In this document: piece by piece, positions 35,262-46,699 of the stretch | How the letters are laid out: each line of letters opens with the position of its first letter | Numbering within the stretch: position 1 is the stretch's first letter | Source: Elephas maximus indicus | Lineage: Eukaryota; Chordata; Mammalia; Proboscidea; Elephantidae | Length of the DNA stretch: 64,000 bases | Reading direction: 5' to 3' | Assembly: GCF_024166365.1 (NCBI RefSeq) | Contig: NC_064822.1 | Coordinates: 147,876,823 to 147,940,822 of the forward strand | Translations under genes and position numbers: made by a program | Notes under the pieces: model-generated | The model's input: the letters and a program-made list of their open reading frames with translations, nothing else | The model's database searches: none | What the model was told of the DNA's origin: nothing

Positions 35262-35421
35262 TTATCTATGCCATAAACAAAGGATACAGCAATATTCTCC
35301 AAAATGACTACAATTAGCAGAGGCAAGGTAGCAGAATAATCATCAAACATTGTAACGAAGTAATTTCCAGAGCGCTGCACAAATATCAGGCCGAGACAAA
35401 ATGCCAGAAGACAACAGATAA
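35262..35421 (-). CDS. SLC6A15: SLC6A15 exon 10: TM9 and TM10
   Basis: This exon encodes the last two bases of codon 499 (Val), residues 500-551, and two bases of codon 552 (Lys). The acceptor is ccttttgtccag and the donor is [26 protein letters not shown] is TM9, and the extracellular turn [13 protein letters not shown] leads to TM10 ([19 protein letters not shown]). The DDYS turn before TM10 is conserved across SLC6 and lies near the outer gate. The 160-nt length fits the split codons at both ends. A short-form AfroSINE with an 11-bp target duplication sits about 205 bp downstream in the next intron. Confidence 0.97.
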
Positions 35422-37317
35422 CTGGACAAAAGGAATAAATAAGAAAACAAACCTCTGTTGAAAGTGAAGTCTGTGGAATTTCATTATGAATTATTATATT
35501 CAAACAATAGTTTTGCTTTAACTTTTATAACTTTCCAGTGATATAAATAGGCAAGATCTTTCCGGATACTGTGGAATATAACAGATTGGAAGTTAAGTAA
35601 TCTGGGTTTAGCCGTGGCTTTAATATGAATTCATCGTAAAACAGGATGTCAACTCATCTCCCTGAGCCTGTGGAAACCTATTTAACAAGTGGAAGTAATA
35701 AATGAGGCAACAGTTGAGAGATTTTAAAAGAATAAATCCCCACAGACTACTTTTCTTCTTAATAGCAAAGTAACCTTTCAGGCAGCAAATGTTCATAGAT
35801 CGTCTCTACCTTTAAGGTGCTTTTTGTCGTGTGGGAATAGATATTAAACTCTTGAATCACCATGCGATTAATGTGGCTTATAAGAGTGTTGTTGTAAGAT
35901 ATACACTTTTTTTTATATTTGATTAAAATGTGATTTTTTTAAAGCATAAATAGAAATATCTGATCAAATCTAAACTCAACACCAACCCAAATCTATGCCT
36001 TTACTCTGCAGACTCCTTAGTTTAGTTTGGATTTTAATTATGCCAGGATTGGCAATCTGATTATTCAAGTGACAACCCAGAAGAACCATATAAAAGGAGC
36101 CTTTCAATAGTAGCTAAGAAACAGATACAGAAACTTCAGACCAGGTACCAGCAAGAAGAAAATTAGAAAGCTTTTTAGAATCCATATGTCTGTATTTGTT
36201 ATACTTCATTCTCTCACTTTCAGTCGAGAAGCTCTCAAAATTACAGGTGATTACATTCTGTTTCTCAATTACCTTTGAGCAGAGATGGGTAAAACTGAAA
36301 GCAGTAGAGCAGGTAATGGAGAGAAGAAAACAGACATCTGTGGGTTCAATCATATGGTGGTTCCCTAACAATCTCAATAAATATGAGCTAAAGTTAGCTA
36401 TTATCTCTATCTATTATATTTACACATAAATATACATTATTGTAAACATACAATGTAGAAAAGGGCAAGTAATGTTTACTCACAATCTACTACAGATTAA
36501 AATATTTAAGTGCTTTGTATAATATACCATAAATTTGAATTACCTCACTTAATTCTTCTAACATTCCAATTGAAGTATGTACTAGCATCTTTATTTTAAA
36601 GATAAGAAAAAATACCCTGAAAAATTTAAGTATCACACCCAAGGTCTCAAGCTGAAAGTGGCAGAGCTGGGATTTGAACCCAAATCTGTCTGACTCCATA
36701 GTCTGTGTCACTTTCACCCTCTCCTCATTACACTATAGTATGAGGCAAATATAAAGAAAGTACATTCTAAGTGATACAGACAGTATCATTAGAGACATGA
36801 AAGAAAATGAAAATGAGTAACTCACTTATTTAAGTCCTACTTTACTTTCAGAGAAAAAAAAATCTGACAGAAGTGACGCAAAAATATTTAATCAAGGTAA
36901 AATACAACTCGAAGTGGAGGTATAGAAAGGAAATGGGAGAAGAGAGTTCATTCTCTTTTGCTCTGACACATAAATCTTCCAGTGGGAGTCAGCAAATATC
37001 TTGTAGCTTTCTGCCTCCACACCGTTGGTCTTCCTTAATTCTGCAAACCTTCAGATTACAGTAGGGGATGGTGTGTATATGGTGGGCAAAGATGAAAAAC
37101 GAAGCAAAGATGTGTGCGTGTTAGCTTGCGTGTCAGACAGGATATTGATAACATTAGCTGAAATAGAAAATTCAGAAGTAGAGACTGAGTTCTGGGAGAA
37201 GATAAAGAAGTTCTCATTTTTTCTTCAGCTCCATTGGATATTTACATATAAATATATAACAAACTGCTGAAATTTTAATACAACACCACCACACTTAAAT
37301 TTTTTCTTTTTTTCCCC
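35422..37317. other. Intron 9, distal part
   Basis: This holds one MIR relic (36545-36740). Open frames here on both strands are short and have no family resemblance. Confidence 0.5.
36545..36740 (-). repeat. MIR SINE relic in intron 9
   Basis: Reverse MIR: 'agtggcagagctgggatttg', 'aacccaaatctgtctgactc' and 'cattacactatagtatgag'. Confidence 0.72.
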
Positions 37318-37456
37318 AAACCCAAAAAACCCAGCGCCGTCGAGTCGATTCCGACTCATAGCGACCCTATAGGACAGAGTAGAACTGCCCCACGGAGTTT
37401 CCAAGGAGCGCCTGGCGGATTCGAACTGCTGACTGTTTGGTTAGCAGCCATAGCAG
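37318..37456 (-). mobile_element. AfroSINE, short form, near consensus, head truncated
   Basis: The run gccgtcgagtcgattccgac, tcatagcgaccctataggac and gcgcctggcggattcgaact is intact, which suggests a young copy. The end of the head after ggttagcagccatag is missing. Confidence 0.93.
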
Positions 37457-37486
37457 AGCAGTAAGAGATAAATATTGTTTTTGTTA

Positions 37487-37687
37487 TGGTTTGTGCTATC
37501 GAGTCAAATATGACTCATAAAAAAAAAAATCGTAGCAACCCTATATGACAGAGAACTGCTCATAGGGTTTCCTAAGCTATAAACTTTGTGGGAGTAGATT
37601 GCTAGGTCTTTTCTCCTGTGGAGCAGCTGGTGGGTTTGAGCTTCTGACCTTTTGGTTAGCAGTCAAGTGCTTAACCATTGCACCTGG
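37487..37687 (-). mobile_element. AfroSINE, long form, older
   Basis: It runs from tgtgctatcgagtcaaatat, with an A-run insertion after tgactcat, through the middle (ctataaactttgtgggagta) to gcttaaccattgcacc. Confidence 0.85.
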
Positions 37688-38317
37688 TATAAGGTATATA
37701 TCCGAGAGTAATTTACACAAAAACTATTACTAAGTCTTTCAGGGTTAAAAGTAGAGCCTTGTGAAGCTCACACACCACTGTCCAGTATTCAAGATCCCCA
37801 ATATTTTTTTTATCCAACCTTATTTCCCATGCTTTACCAATGCTGCTCCCATACTCCTTCTGGCTGGCCTCTTTACTGCTTCCTTTATCTCCCTTTATAT
37901 ACATTTCCTAAAACTATCCTCTAACTCCTTAGAAGACCCTCTCCCTTTCCTAGTCAACGTCCATCTCTTTGTCTGAGAGTTCTAGCATATACTGCCTTCT
38001 GCTTCTTCTGAATTTGTGTCGTACGTAAAATCTCCATTACACTATCTGCCAGTATACATTAAAACTGACTATTTCATACATACGAGTCTTATCTACCTAA
38101 CCCAATTATTAGTACTATTATTTTTGGAGATGAGGTTCTCTTAAGTCTTTCTTATGTATCTCTCACAATTTCTTTTACATCCTTTACATCCCTCAACTGC
38201 AAGGATGATGCAAAACAAAACTGGTACTTTAATAACTGCTTGCAGATTGGCTTTAATATCAGCCATCAAGATTGATAAATCTTTTCATTTTCTTACCCAC
38301 CTAGAGACATTAACTAC

Positions 38318-39085
38318 CAGAAGAGGACTTGAAGCACTTACTGATGCAGATCAAAGACCACAGCCTTCAGTATCGATTACACCTCAATACAAAGAAAAAA
38401 AAAAAAATCCTCACAACTGGACCAATAAGCAACATCATGATAAAAGGAGAAAAGACTGAAGTTGTCAAGGATTTCATTTTACTTGAATCCACTATCAACA
38501 CCCATGAAGCAGCAGTCAAGAAATCAAATGACAGATTGCATTGGGCAAATCTGCTGCAAAAGACCTCTTTAAAGTGTTAAAAAGCAAAGATGTCATTTTA
38601 AGGACTAAGGCGCACCTGACCCAAGCCATGGTGTTTTCAATCACCTCATATGCATGTGAAAGTTGGACAATGAATAAGGAAGGCTGAAGAATTGATGCCT
38701 TTGAATTATGGTGTTGTTGAATATTAAATGTTGGCTATATTTTTTTTTATATACCATAGACTGTCAAAAGAACAAACAAATCTGTCCTGGAAGAAGTGCA
38801 ACCAGAATGCTCCTTAAAAGTAAGGATGGCGAGACTACTTCTCACATATGTTATGTTATCAGGAGGGACTATTCCCTAGAGAAGGACATCACGGTTGATA
38901 AAGTCGGGAGTCAGTGAAAAAGAGTAAGACCCTTAATGAGATGGACTGACACAATGGCTGCAACAATGGGCTCAAGCGTAACGATTATGAGGATGGTGCA
39001 GGACCAGGCAGTGTTTCGTTCTGTTGTACATGGGGGTCACTTGAGTTGGAATCCAATTGATAGTGCCTAAAAACAAAGACAACAT
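38318..39085 (+). mobile_element. RTE (BovB-like) LINE 3' fragment in intron 9
   Basis: It starts inside the reverse-transcriptase region (agaagaggacttgaagcact) and runs parallel to 9755-10500: the same 'gatcaaagaccacagccttc', 'aagactgaagttgtcaagga', 'gcctttgaattatggtgttg' and 'gactgacacaatggctgcaa'. It ends gatagtgcctaaaaac. Many frameshifts. It is antisense to SLC6A15 and stops about 40 bp from the exon 9 donor at 39123. Confidence 0.9.
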
Positions 39086-39123
39086 ATTAGTTGAACGAAA
39101 AGGCAAACACATAAAAAACTCAC

Positions 39124-39316
39124 CAGTAAGAATTTCTTTCCTGATTTTGAAAGTGTCCACCACAGGTGTGATGATCCCTTCAATGGTTCCAAACATGCTG
39201 CCGAGCCCTAGGTTTACCAGCATGAGGAAGAACATCACTGACCAGAAGGGAGATGCTGGGAAATGTGTCATCGCTTCCGTGAAGGCAATAAAAGCTAAGC
39301 CAGTCCCCTGAACAGC
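39124..39316 (-). CDS. SLC6A15: SLC6A15 exon 9: extracellular loop 4 helix and TM8
   Basis: This exon encodes residues 435-498 and one base of codon 499. It starts after the acceptor gtattttacag with [20 protein letters not shown], the conserved loop-4 and lid segment. TM8 follows ([20 protein letters not shown]); in SLC6 this helix carries Na2-site residues in the GLGSMFG-type motif. The sequence then runs [13 protein letters not shown] and KIRKEILT. The donor is GTGAGT. An RTE retrotransposon fragment ends only about 40 bp into the downstream intron. Confidence 0.97.
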
Positions 39317-40865
39317 CTGTAAAATACACCAAAATAGTAACATTCATAGAGTCAAAAGCAACATGACATCAGTCACAAAGGGGAGGGACACTTGGCAGCT
39401 CTAAACAATGACCTAATGACCAGGGGTTACTGGAAAAATATGCTGATTTTCCTGACATCAGCATTTTACCTGTTACAACACTTTTGCAGATTTAATTCAG
39501 TCAAATAAATACAAATGATGAAATTCTGTTTAGAATTGCCATAGTACAGAATTATATTGTGTTGTATACTAAGTATATTCAATTGAACACTGGAATATTA
39601 ATATATTATATTAAAGTATATATAGTGTTTTTTCTTCTAATAAAGATATGAATAGTGATTTATTACTACATATATATATACACACACAGATAGAAATATA
39701 TGTACAGAACTATTTCTGGCCCACATGTAAAGACAGAAAGTATTTGGTTTTAGGTTAAATTCACAATGGTTTAATCAATTAGTATAAAGAAAATACAGAT
39801 TGTGAATAATAAGCTTGCTCTAATTTAACGTAAACATGCGAATGCTAAATAAAAGTGAACAAAATAACTAGGCAATTTAAAAACTCAATTATTTTTAATC
39901 TTAAAGAAAACTAACATCTTCATTTTTTCTACTCCTGATATTTCCTACCTCCTTACTAAACTTTGGGTTTTTCTAATTCAGGGGACAAAGTGAATTTCCA
40001 GCCAAAATCAATAATAAAGTGGATATAAAGACCAATACTCCAATCAGGCAGAACATAGTGGAATTGCTAGTAAAAATTAACCTGAGTTTATTTTTTATGA
40101 CATCTCCTAAGAAACTGTACCTCTAACCCAACTTCAAGTTGCTTGTGTTAGCTCATAAATACATTGGATATACCAAAATTAAAAATACATATATTGAAGG
40201 ATAAGTCACTAATTAATTCTTTCCTTAAAGAACTCAGATTTTTATATTAATGATGGCTTCACCCATAATTTCCTGTACATGATTCTGTACATTTACACTC
40301 AGTTATAGTTAGCTATTTTAAAGCAAGCGATTAATGGCCAATTTCTCTATTGTATTTTCCTTTTGACAATAAAGAGAGAGAGAGTGACAGCCAACACAAA
40401 CATGTATTAATGTTTGCCATTTCTTATTTATGAAAATATATATGAGAGTGGCTAAGAACAAGGAACTAATCATGGATTTTTGAACCTACTATTAAAAGTG
40501 TCATTTCAAATATCACTTATGCCTCGAAGTAAACATACGAAATATAAATGATGCTCACGATACAAGCATTGCATTAAAATGATATACCAAGAAAAGTACC
40601 AGATGAGTCTTTTTCTTTGATGAAAATGATGCACGTCATATTCATATTTTAAATTATCATGGTTCAATCAGTAAACCTGTTTTTTTTTTTAATAAAGCAA
40701 ACCTTTAGGATTCAAGAAAGCATTTTCCCTGAAATAGAGAATGTGAATTTAATGCAGCATAATCTTCCACAGGCATCTTAAAGGCCATTTTCCTGAAAGC
40801 AGGCCTCTGGATAAGGCATACTTTGACTGCATGATTATTTCATTGATTAAATATGGCCTACTAAC
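39317..40865. other. Intron 8 (about 1.55 kb)
   Basis: AT-rich, with short TA/CA (39671-39690) and GA (40373-40385) simple repeats. No mobile element was recognised, which is unusual next to introns full of SINEs. Confidence 0.55.
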
Positions 40866-41058
40866 TTTATTGAGTTCATCTTCGATGTGACAGGAATTGA
40901 GACGGAGAGCAGGGAACTCTTCTTCTTTCACTTTCTGAACGATGTCATAAACTAAACGATAATCCTCCGCAGTCATCGCCGAAAAGTTGACGTGATGAGG
41001 AATAATATCCTGACTGATGTTGCCCATTTTCAAAAATTTTACGATCATCTCCGAATTT
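40866..41058 (-). CDS. SLC6A15: SLC6A15 exon 8: extracellular loop 4 region
   Basis: This exon encodes the last base of codon 370 and residues 371-434. The acceptor is tgtttttcag. The hydrophilic sequence contains two sequons (N383 in GNISQD, N394 in VNFSAM) and the family-specific [20 protein letters not shown]. This makes the loop after TM7 much longer than in LeuT, as is typical of the SLC6A15/16/17/18/20 branch. The last codons are DELNK, then the donor GTTAGT. It is the most divergent part of the protein compared with the human sequence as I remember it, as expected for an exposed loop. Confidence 0.96.
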
Positions 41059-41157
41059 CTGAAAAACAGAACGTATCAATGAACACTTAGGGTTATTTGG
41101 GGTTATAGTCTGTATACAATTATGCTGCCAAATGTTAAAGGAAATTAATATCCATAC
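41059..41157 (-). other. SLC6A15: SLC6A15 intron 7, 99 bp
   Basis: This minimal intron lies between exons 7 and 8. It starts with the weak donor GTATGG and ends with a good pyrimidine tract and cag. It holds no repeat. Both boundaries are required by the reading frame. Confidence 0.93.
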
Positions 41158-41399
41158 TCTGCAATGCATTTCTCATTTATGACATTTGCTTTGAAGCCCA
41201 GAACTGCAAACACCACCAATGTCGCCAGGACAGAAGTGAAAAAATTGATGAAGGACACCAGGACGGCATCAAAGTGGCAGTTGTTGTCTCTCTTGTTGTA
41301 GCTTGAAAAGGCAATGACGCCACCAAATCCCAGACCTAATGCGAAGAACACCTGAGTAGCAGCTTCTCTCCAGACCTTGGGCTCCAGCATTATTTCAAG
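41158..41399 (-). CDS. SLC6A15: SLC6A15 exon 7: extracellular loop 3, TM6 and TM7
   Basis: This exon encodes residues 290-369 plus two bases of codon 370. It starts after the acceptor ttttaaacag with [22 protein letters not shown]6 follows, with the conserved unwound region [20 protein letters not shown] that forms part of the substrate and sodium sites in the LeuT fold. Residues about 333-358 are TM7 ([20 protein letters not shown]). The exon ends within a Glu codon (GA, then A from exon 8) at the donor GTATGG, which is unusually weak. The intron to exon 8 is only 99 bp (41059-41157), by far the smallest in the gene. Confidence 0.97.
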
Positions 41400-41891
41400 C
41401 TGTTTAAAATTAAACATAATAGAAGTCAGCTGCAAAATATTTCAAAATAATTCATCTACACAGAATTCTTCTTTAAATACATTACAATGATATTTATGCA
41501 ACCAAGGGTTATTTAAATTGTGGAGATAAGCTGTTCTTTAAACAGGAAAAAAAAAAATTTTTCATTTAGGGAAAATTAGAACTACGAATAAGAGAAAGAC
41601 TATCAAGCCCCTTAGATGGAGATTTTACTTAAACAAATATTATGTACTTACATGAGAATTTTTAAAATATTTTTAGGACAAATCATCAAAGGATCATATG
41701 AAAGAGAAAACCATCTCCAATTACTTTCTCATCTTACCTTTTTTTCTTTCCAAGTCAAAATAAAACAATTTACAATGAAAGTTAAATAATTACTCTAAGT
41801 TTTGTGTTTTCTAGAGGAACTCTAATAGTCAAGCAGATAATTTAAATTTGGCACAGAAGAACCGTTTATACTCTGCATATTCACCTATATA

Positions 41892-42060
41892 CCAAAACCA
41901 AACCAAATCCACTGCCATCGAGTCAATTCTGACTCATAGCGACCCTACAGGACAGAGTAGAACTGCCCCACAGGGTTTCCAAGGAGCGCCTGGAGGATTC
42001 AAACTGCTGACCTTCTGGTTTGCAGCCATAGCACTTAACCACTACGCTACCAGGGTTTCC
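41892..42060 (-). mobile_element. AfroSINE, short form, with perfect 13-bp target duplication, in intron 6
   Basis: Flanks attcacctatata (41879-41891) and attcacctatata (42061-42073) are identical, so the copy is fairly young. It is complete from accaaaaccaaacc to taccagggtttcc. Confidence 0.96.
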
Positions 42061-42399
42061 ATTCACCTATATATTACTCATTTATTAAAAGGTTTTCTGA
42101 AAGCCTTTATTTTGCAAATTGAAGAAATTCAACTATATCATCTCTAAGATGAGCTGTCATATCCAAAATTCTAATGTTCTGGTCTGTACTGAACATATTA
42201 TTTCAAACAACATTGCTTTACTTCTTAGATAACTATCACTGTATAGAATCAGACCCTTGAAATGAAGCAATTAATATTAGCCATATCTGACATATACCCC
42301 AATAAACTTTTAGGTTTGATTTCAGTAATAGTATTGTTTAAATTGATATTTTATTTCCTTCTTACTATTGCAATGAAACTCCCTTTATTGGGAGCCTTG

Positions 42400-42595
42400 C
42401 TGAAAGTGGTTAAGAACATAAGTTCCACAGTTTCAGAACCTGATTCTGCTATTTAATAATTTAATAATAATAAAACCTAGTGCAAGCGGTCTGTCCTCTC
42501 TGAGCTTTAGTTTTCTCAACTGAAATATAGGAACAAGACATGTATATCCATTCATGGTGCCTACCACACTGCAGGAGTGCTCAATAATGCTAACA
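42400..42595 (+). repeat. MIR SINE relic in intron 6
   Basis: 'gtggttaagaacataagttc', 'ctctgagctttagttttctc' and 'ctgcaggagtgctcaata' follow the MIR order. Confidence 0.62.
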
Positions 42596-42611
42596 TATAT
42601 GGACTATAGAG

Positions 42612-42781
42612 AGTCGGCAAAAAAGAAGACCCTCAATGAGATGGATTGACACAGTGGCTGCAACAATGGACTCAAGCATAACCACCATTGTGAGGATGGC
42701 ACAGGTCTTGGCAGTGTTTAGTTCTGTGCACACAGTGTGGCTATGAGTCGGAACCTACTTGAGGGCACATAACAACAGCAG
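42612..42781 (+). mobile_element. RTE LINE 3' end (170 bp) with target duplication
   Basis: A severely 5'-truncated copy: 'agatggattgacacagtggc', 'tgcaacaatggactcaagca', then the tail gctatgagtcggaacctact and cacataacaacagcag. Flanks catatatggactatagag and catatgaactatagag are the target duplication (2-bp indel, one change). Confidence 0.9.
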
Positions 42782-42804
42782 CATATGAACTATAGAGGCA
42801 GACA

Positions 42805-42965
42805 CGCTGAGAAGCACTCAATGTGGATTATTTCATTTAATCCTCAAAACAAACTATTTCTACTGTTCCTACTATTATCCGAGTCTTAGAAATGTTAAGT
42901 AAGCTGCCTAAAGTCACACAGCAAGTCTGCGGTGGAGCTGCGATTTGAAAATAGGTAGTTTTTTT
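42805..42965 (-). repeat. MIR SINE relic in intron 6
   Basis: 'ttaatcctcaaaacaaacta', 'taagctgcctaaagtcacac' and 'ggtggagctgcgatttgaaa' follow reverse MIR. Confidence 0.65.
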
Positions 42966-43285
42966 TTTAGATTCTAAAATCTATGCTCTCTCAATTTTTA
43001 GGATTTATTGCTTCGGTTTTAGTTATTGTTGAAATGTATGAAATATTCTCAGTAAACATAATCATGACTATTAATATGTGACAACTAAGATGTACATATT
43101 GTTCATTGAGCATTGCTACATTACCATTTTATGTTAACGCCGATTACTAAAATACACTTAACTGTATATCTCTACTTCATCCACTAGATGGCAGAAAAGA
43201 CCTATTTACTAGAGACTTTTTTGGCTTACTTCCAATTTCTGAATTTATTTTCCATTCATTTTTCCCCTAGTATTGCACGTGCTTG

Positions 43286-43431
43286 GAGCCCTGGTGGTGC
43301 AGTTAAGAGCTCAGCAGCTAACCAAAAGGTCAGTAGTTCCAATCTATCTACCAGCTGCTCCTTTGAAACTCTATGGGGCAGTTCTATCTGTCCTACAGGG
43401 TCACTGTGACTCGGAATTGACAGCAATGGGT
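43286..43431 (+). mobile_element. AfroSINE, short form, in intron 6
   Basis: It runs from ggagccctggtggtgcagtt to gactcggaattgacagcaat and gggttt. A possible target duplication is attgcacgtgcttgg / ttcatgcacttagg. Confidence 0.88.
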
Positions 43432-44139
43432 TTATTTCATGCACTTAGGTACTCTCTCCCTATGGAAACAATGCAAATTAAATAGTAATTGACAACTTTT
43501 TATCACCATTATATTAAATACCACATCCTACGGTGACCTAATATTTTATCAAGTCAGTGAAAAGTGAGCTGAAGGAAAAATTAACTACATTTTAATAGTG
43601 GTCCCTGGTCCTGGTTAAAAACGGTAATAAAATATATGCTGCAGTTTTAAAGACTGGAGCCATGTAAATATCAGTGTTTAAATTTAGATAAAATCTAAAA
43701 TATCTAATGGAATAAAATGTTTAGAATTGTGTCACAAGCAATAGACGATTTAGAAAAAGGTCATATTCCAGAAATTCACATAGAAATGAGATATTTTTAA
43801 CTCAGGGAACTTTTTTTTTCAGTATTATAAATGTAAATAATTTTTGGTCTTAGGTATGGCCCACTTGAAGCCACTAAACTAGCTGAAATCTATATATCTT
43901 CACTAGTTATTCCCTGAGAAGTTTTAACAACTCTAAATGTTAAACAGGACAAAGAACACAGCTTCCTTTACACAGCATCAAGGCAGCTACTGGGAATGAC
44001 AAAGAATCCCAAGGAAGCTAACCCCTTCTTTCCAAATCTCACAGCACTTGCTGACTACCCATTTATCCTTCAGAACACTTCCAATTTCCGAACCAATTTT
44101 GAAATCGTCTCTTTATAACTCAGTGTGTGCCTATGATAA
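43432..44139. other. Intron 6 sequence without recognised features
   Basis: AT-rich; I assign nothing. Confidence 0.5.
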
Positions 44140-44318
44140 ACCGAAACCAAAAACAAAAAAACACCAAACCCATTGCTGTTGAGTCAATTCTGACTCATAG
44201 CGACCCTACAGGACAGAGTAAAACTGCCCCATAGGGTTTCCAACGACTGGCTGGTGGATTCAAAGTGCCACGCTTTGGTTAGCAGCCATGGCTCTTAACC
44301 ACTGTTCAGCCAGGGTTC
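44140..44318 (-). mobile_element. AfroSINE, short form, with target duplication, in intron 6
   Basis: Flanks tgtgcctatgata and tgtgcctgtgata differ at one base. The tail is A-rich (aaaccaaaaacaaaaaaaca). Confidence 0.93.
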
Positions 44319-45084
44319 TGTGCCTGTGATAGTGTAGGCAAATTAAAAGTGAGGTACAACTTCCTGTCACATCACTATAGCAAGTCCACGAGTATTGATT
44401 AATCAGGTTCAATGTGCCCAGAGTTGTGTTCAGTTCTAGTAAGCTGAATGACAGAGCACAAGCTTTATACAACCTAATAAGAATTTTCCTGAAATGTATA
44501 CACATTACAAATGATACAGAACACCCCAAAATGACACTATAAATATTATTCTAGAAGATGCTAAATCTCAAAACAAAACAAGAAAACATGGATTTTCCCT
44601 GAGATAGCATTTTAGAATATATGAGGGTTCTTAACCTGAAGTATCTGGGTTTTAGGGGATCGATCAACCTCCCGAGACTCTAAGTAAATAAATATGTTCA
44701 TTTCTTTTTTCTGGTAAGGAGATCCACAGCTATTACCAGTTTCTCAAAGGGGTACATAACACAAACAGGTCCTACTGAAATAGCGGGAGAAGAAATGAAG
44801 CTTGAAAAGTTCTAAAATTTATCACTGACGTTAATTTATGATAAAAGAGAGATTTTTGAAGCTGAAATACCTACAGTCTTAATCTAGAACCAAAACGGGA
44901 CATTTAAAGTTAGACAGACACGGATACTCAAAAGAGCTGGTTTTTCCAAGACAGTTAACATAACTATAATTTAAAGGTCTAATATGTTAGAACAATTATC
45001 GCATAAATCTGACTGTGGAAATATTTTAATAATAAGCACAATACTTTCATGATCATAACTGTTAAATAAAAATGTAGTATGTAC

Positions 45085-45195
45085 CTTAGGGGTAAACATG
45101 TGGCGGATGCCGTCAATGGAACCACTTAAAAGGAACGCTCTGATTAGGAAGCATATAAGGACCACATATGGAAAAAGAGAACTAAAATACATGAT
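45085..45195 (-). CDS. SLC6A15: SLC6A15 exon 6: TM5
   Basis: This exon encodes residues 253-289 (37 codons, both ends in phase 0). It starts after the acceptor ttcttttcag with [20 protein letters not shown], which is TM5, and continues into the extracellular segment [15 protein letters not shown]. It ends AAG and is followed by the donor GTACAT, which is weaker than the other donors. Because the exon is exactly divisible by three, skipping it would keep the frame but remove TM5; nothing in the sequence shows that this happens. Confidence 0.96.
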
Positions 45196-45869
45196 CTGAA
45201 AAGAAAGCAAATAAAAAATAGGTGAGTCACAGTAACAATTATATTCCTTGTTTATAATTAACATCATATGTATTTTGTTCTATACTTTCATGTCACCATT
45301 TTTTGTATAATGCTATTAATAATACCTAAGGCCATAAAAAACAAAACAAGACAAAAAAAACATTTTTTTTTTTAAGGCCATTATAGTAGAGTGGCTTATT
45401 AATCTTGATTCAGTGTGACTTATTTAGGATCCCATAAAAAATAAGGAACCTTCCTTACTTACTTAACCTCCTTTAAAATAGTTGGTAGGTATGGTTTAAT
45501 TCGAATAGTGTTGTTTCCTTATAGTCATAAAACAAGCAATATTTAAGACAGAAATGGACACTACACTCCCTATCAAGTTCCTACTTTTACAGTTTTCGGT
45601 AGAAAAAAAAAATCTTTGTTTTCGTTTTAACCAAAGTTCCATTATTACATTGGGAAAGTCCTAGAAAATGGAGAGTGGACTCTATGTTGTCTCTTACAGA
45701 ACCTGAAGAACCGTCATGTAAAAATTTTACTTTCTGCTTCAGTAGTTTTCCTCATTAAACAGTTAAGCAAATATTTATCATAGGAAAAAATTATCCTACC
45801 CAGACATCACTGTTTCCCTGACATCTCCATGGTTTCTCAAACTTTTCAGGTCCAGACAAGAACAGGCAC

Positions 45870-46375
45870 CACCCAAAGCTGTTCCCACTCATCTCCATCT
45901 CAGTAAATAGCACCAACATCCATCTGGTTGCTATCGTCAAACATCTAGGAGAAGTCTTGAAATAGTGTAATAATCTACTAACTGGTTTCCTGGTTGCCAC
46001 TTGGGTTATGTCATTCTCTACTTAAAACACTCCAGGGATTTTGAGCATATTTGGAATAAAATGCAGTCTTTCCTCTGGCCTGCAAAGCCTTACAGTCCCT
46101 GCCACGACTCTCCCCCTTCCTAGCTCTAGCCCCTCAGGCCCTGGCTGTGTCAGGAATAAACCAAGCTTGCCCCTGCCTCAGGGCCAGAGTAGGGGCTGTG
46201 CCCTCTGAAGCACAATGCTCCTTCAGCTCCACAGGACTCGCTCCTCCTTGTTACTTAACTCTCATCTTCATCTTCTCCCCAGGGTCTTCTCTCAATACTC
46301 ACTCTCAGGCTGTGCCTTTCTTCGTCCAGTATCACCCACCCGTCCTCCCCTCAGCCCCTATTAATCCTTAATGAT
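45870..46375 (+). repeat. L2 LINE relic in intron 5
   Basis: L2 3' region: 'ctggtttcctggttgccact', 'tccctgccacgactctccc' and 'ctcatcttcatcttctcccc'. It is GC-richer than its surroundings. Confidence 0.6.
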
Positions 46376-46404
46376 ATGACCTTGTTTGGTTTTCTTTACA
46401 GTGT

Positions 46405-46501
46405 TTAAACCAGTTGCCATCAGCTGAATTCATGGAGACTCCAGCTATATCAGAGCAGGGCTGAGCGCCACAGGATTTTCAATGGCTAATTTTTCTGAAA
46501 G
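46405..46501 (-). mobile_element. Older AfroSINE-type element, first part
   Basis: Tail part: aaccagttgccatcagctga, gagactccagctatatcaga, cacaggattttcaatggcta. The element is split by two younger SINEs and resumes at 46905. Confidence 0.82.
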
Positions 46502-46686
46502 GTGCCCTTGTGGTGCAGTGGTTAAAGTAATTGACTGCTACTTGAAAGGTCAGTGGTTTGAAACCACCGGTGGCTCCGTGGCAGAAAGTTGTGGCAATCC
46601 GCTTCTATATAGACTTACAGCCTTGGAAACCCTATAAGGTCACTATGAGTTGGAATCAACTTGACAGAAGTGGGTTTTTTGGGTTG
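46502..46686 (+). mobile_element. AfroSINE, long form, first of two at the same site
   Basis: Head tgcccttgtggtgcagtggt, middle gttgtggcaatccgcttcta, tail tcactatgagttggaatcaa. It lacks about 20 bp of the ggggcagttctactctgtcc region. It is flanked by identical atttttctgaaag copies (46489-46501 and 46687-46699). Confidence 0.93.
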
Positions 46687-46699
46687 ATTTTTCTGAAAG

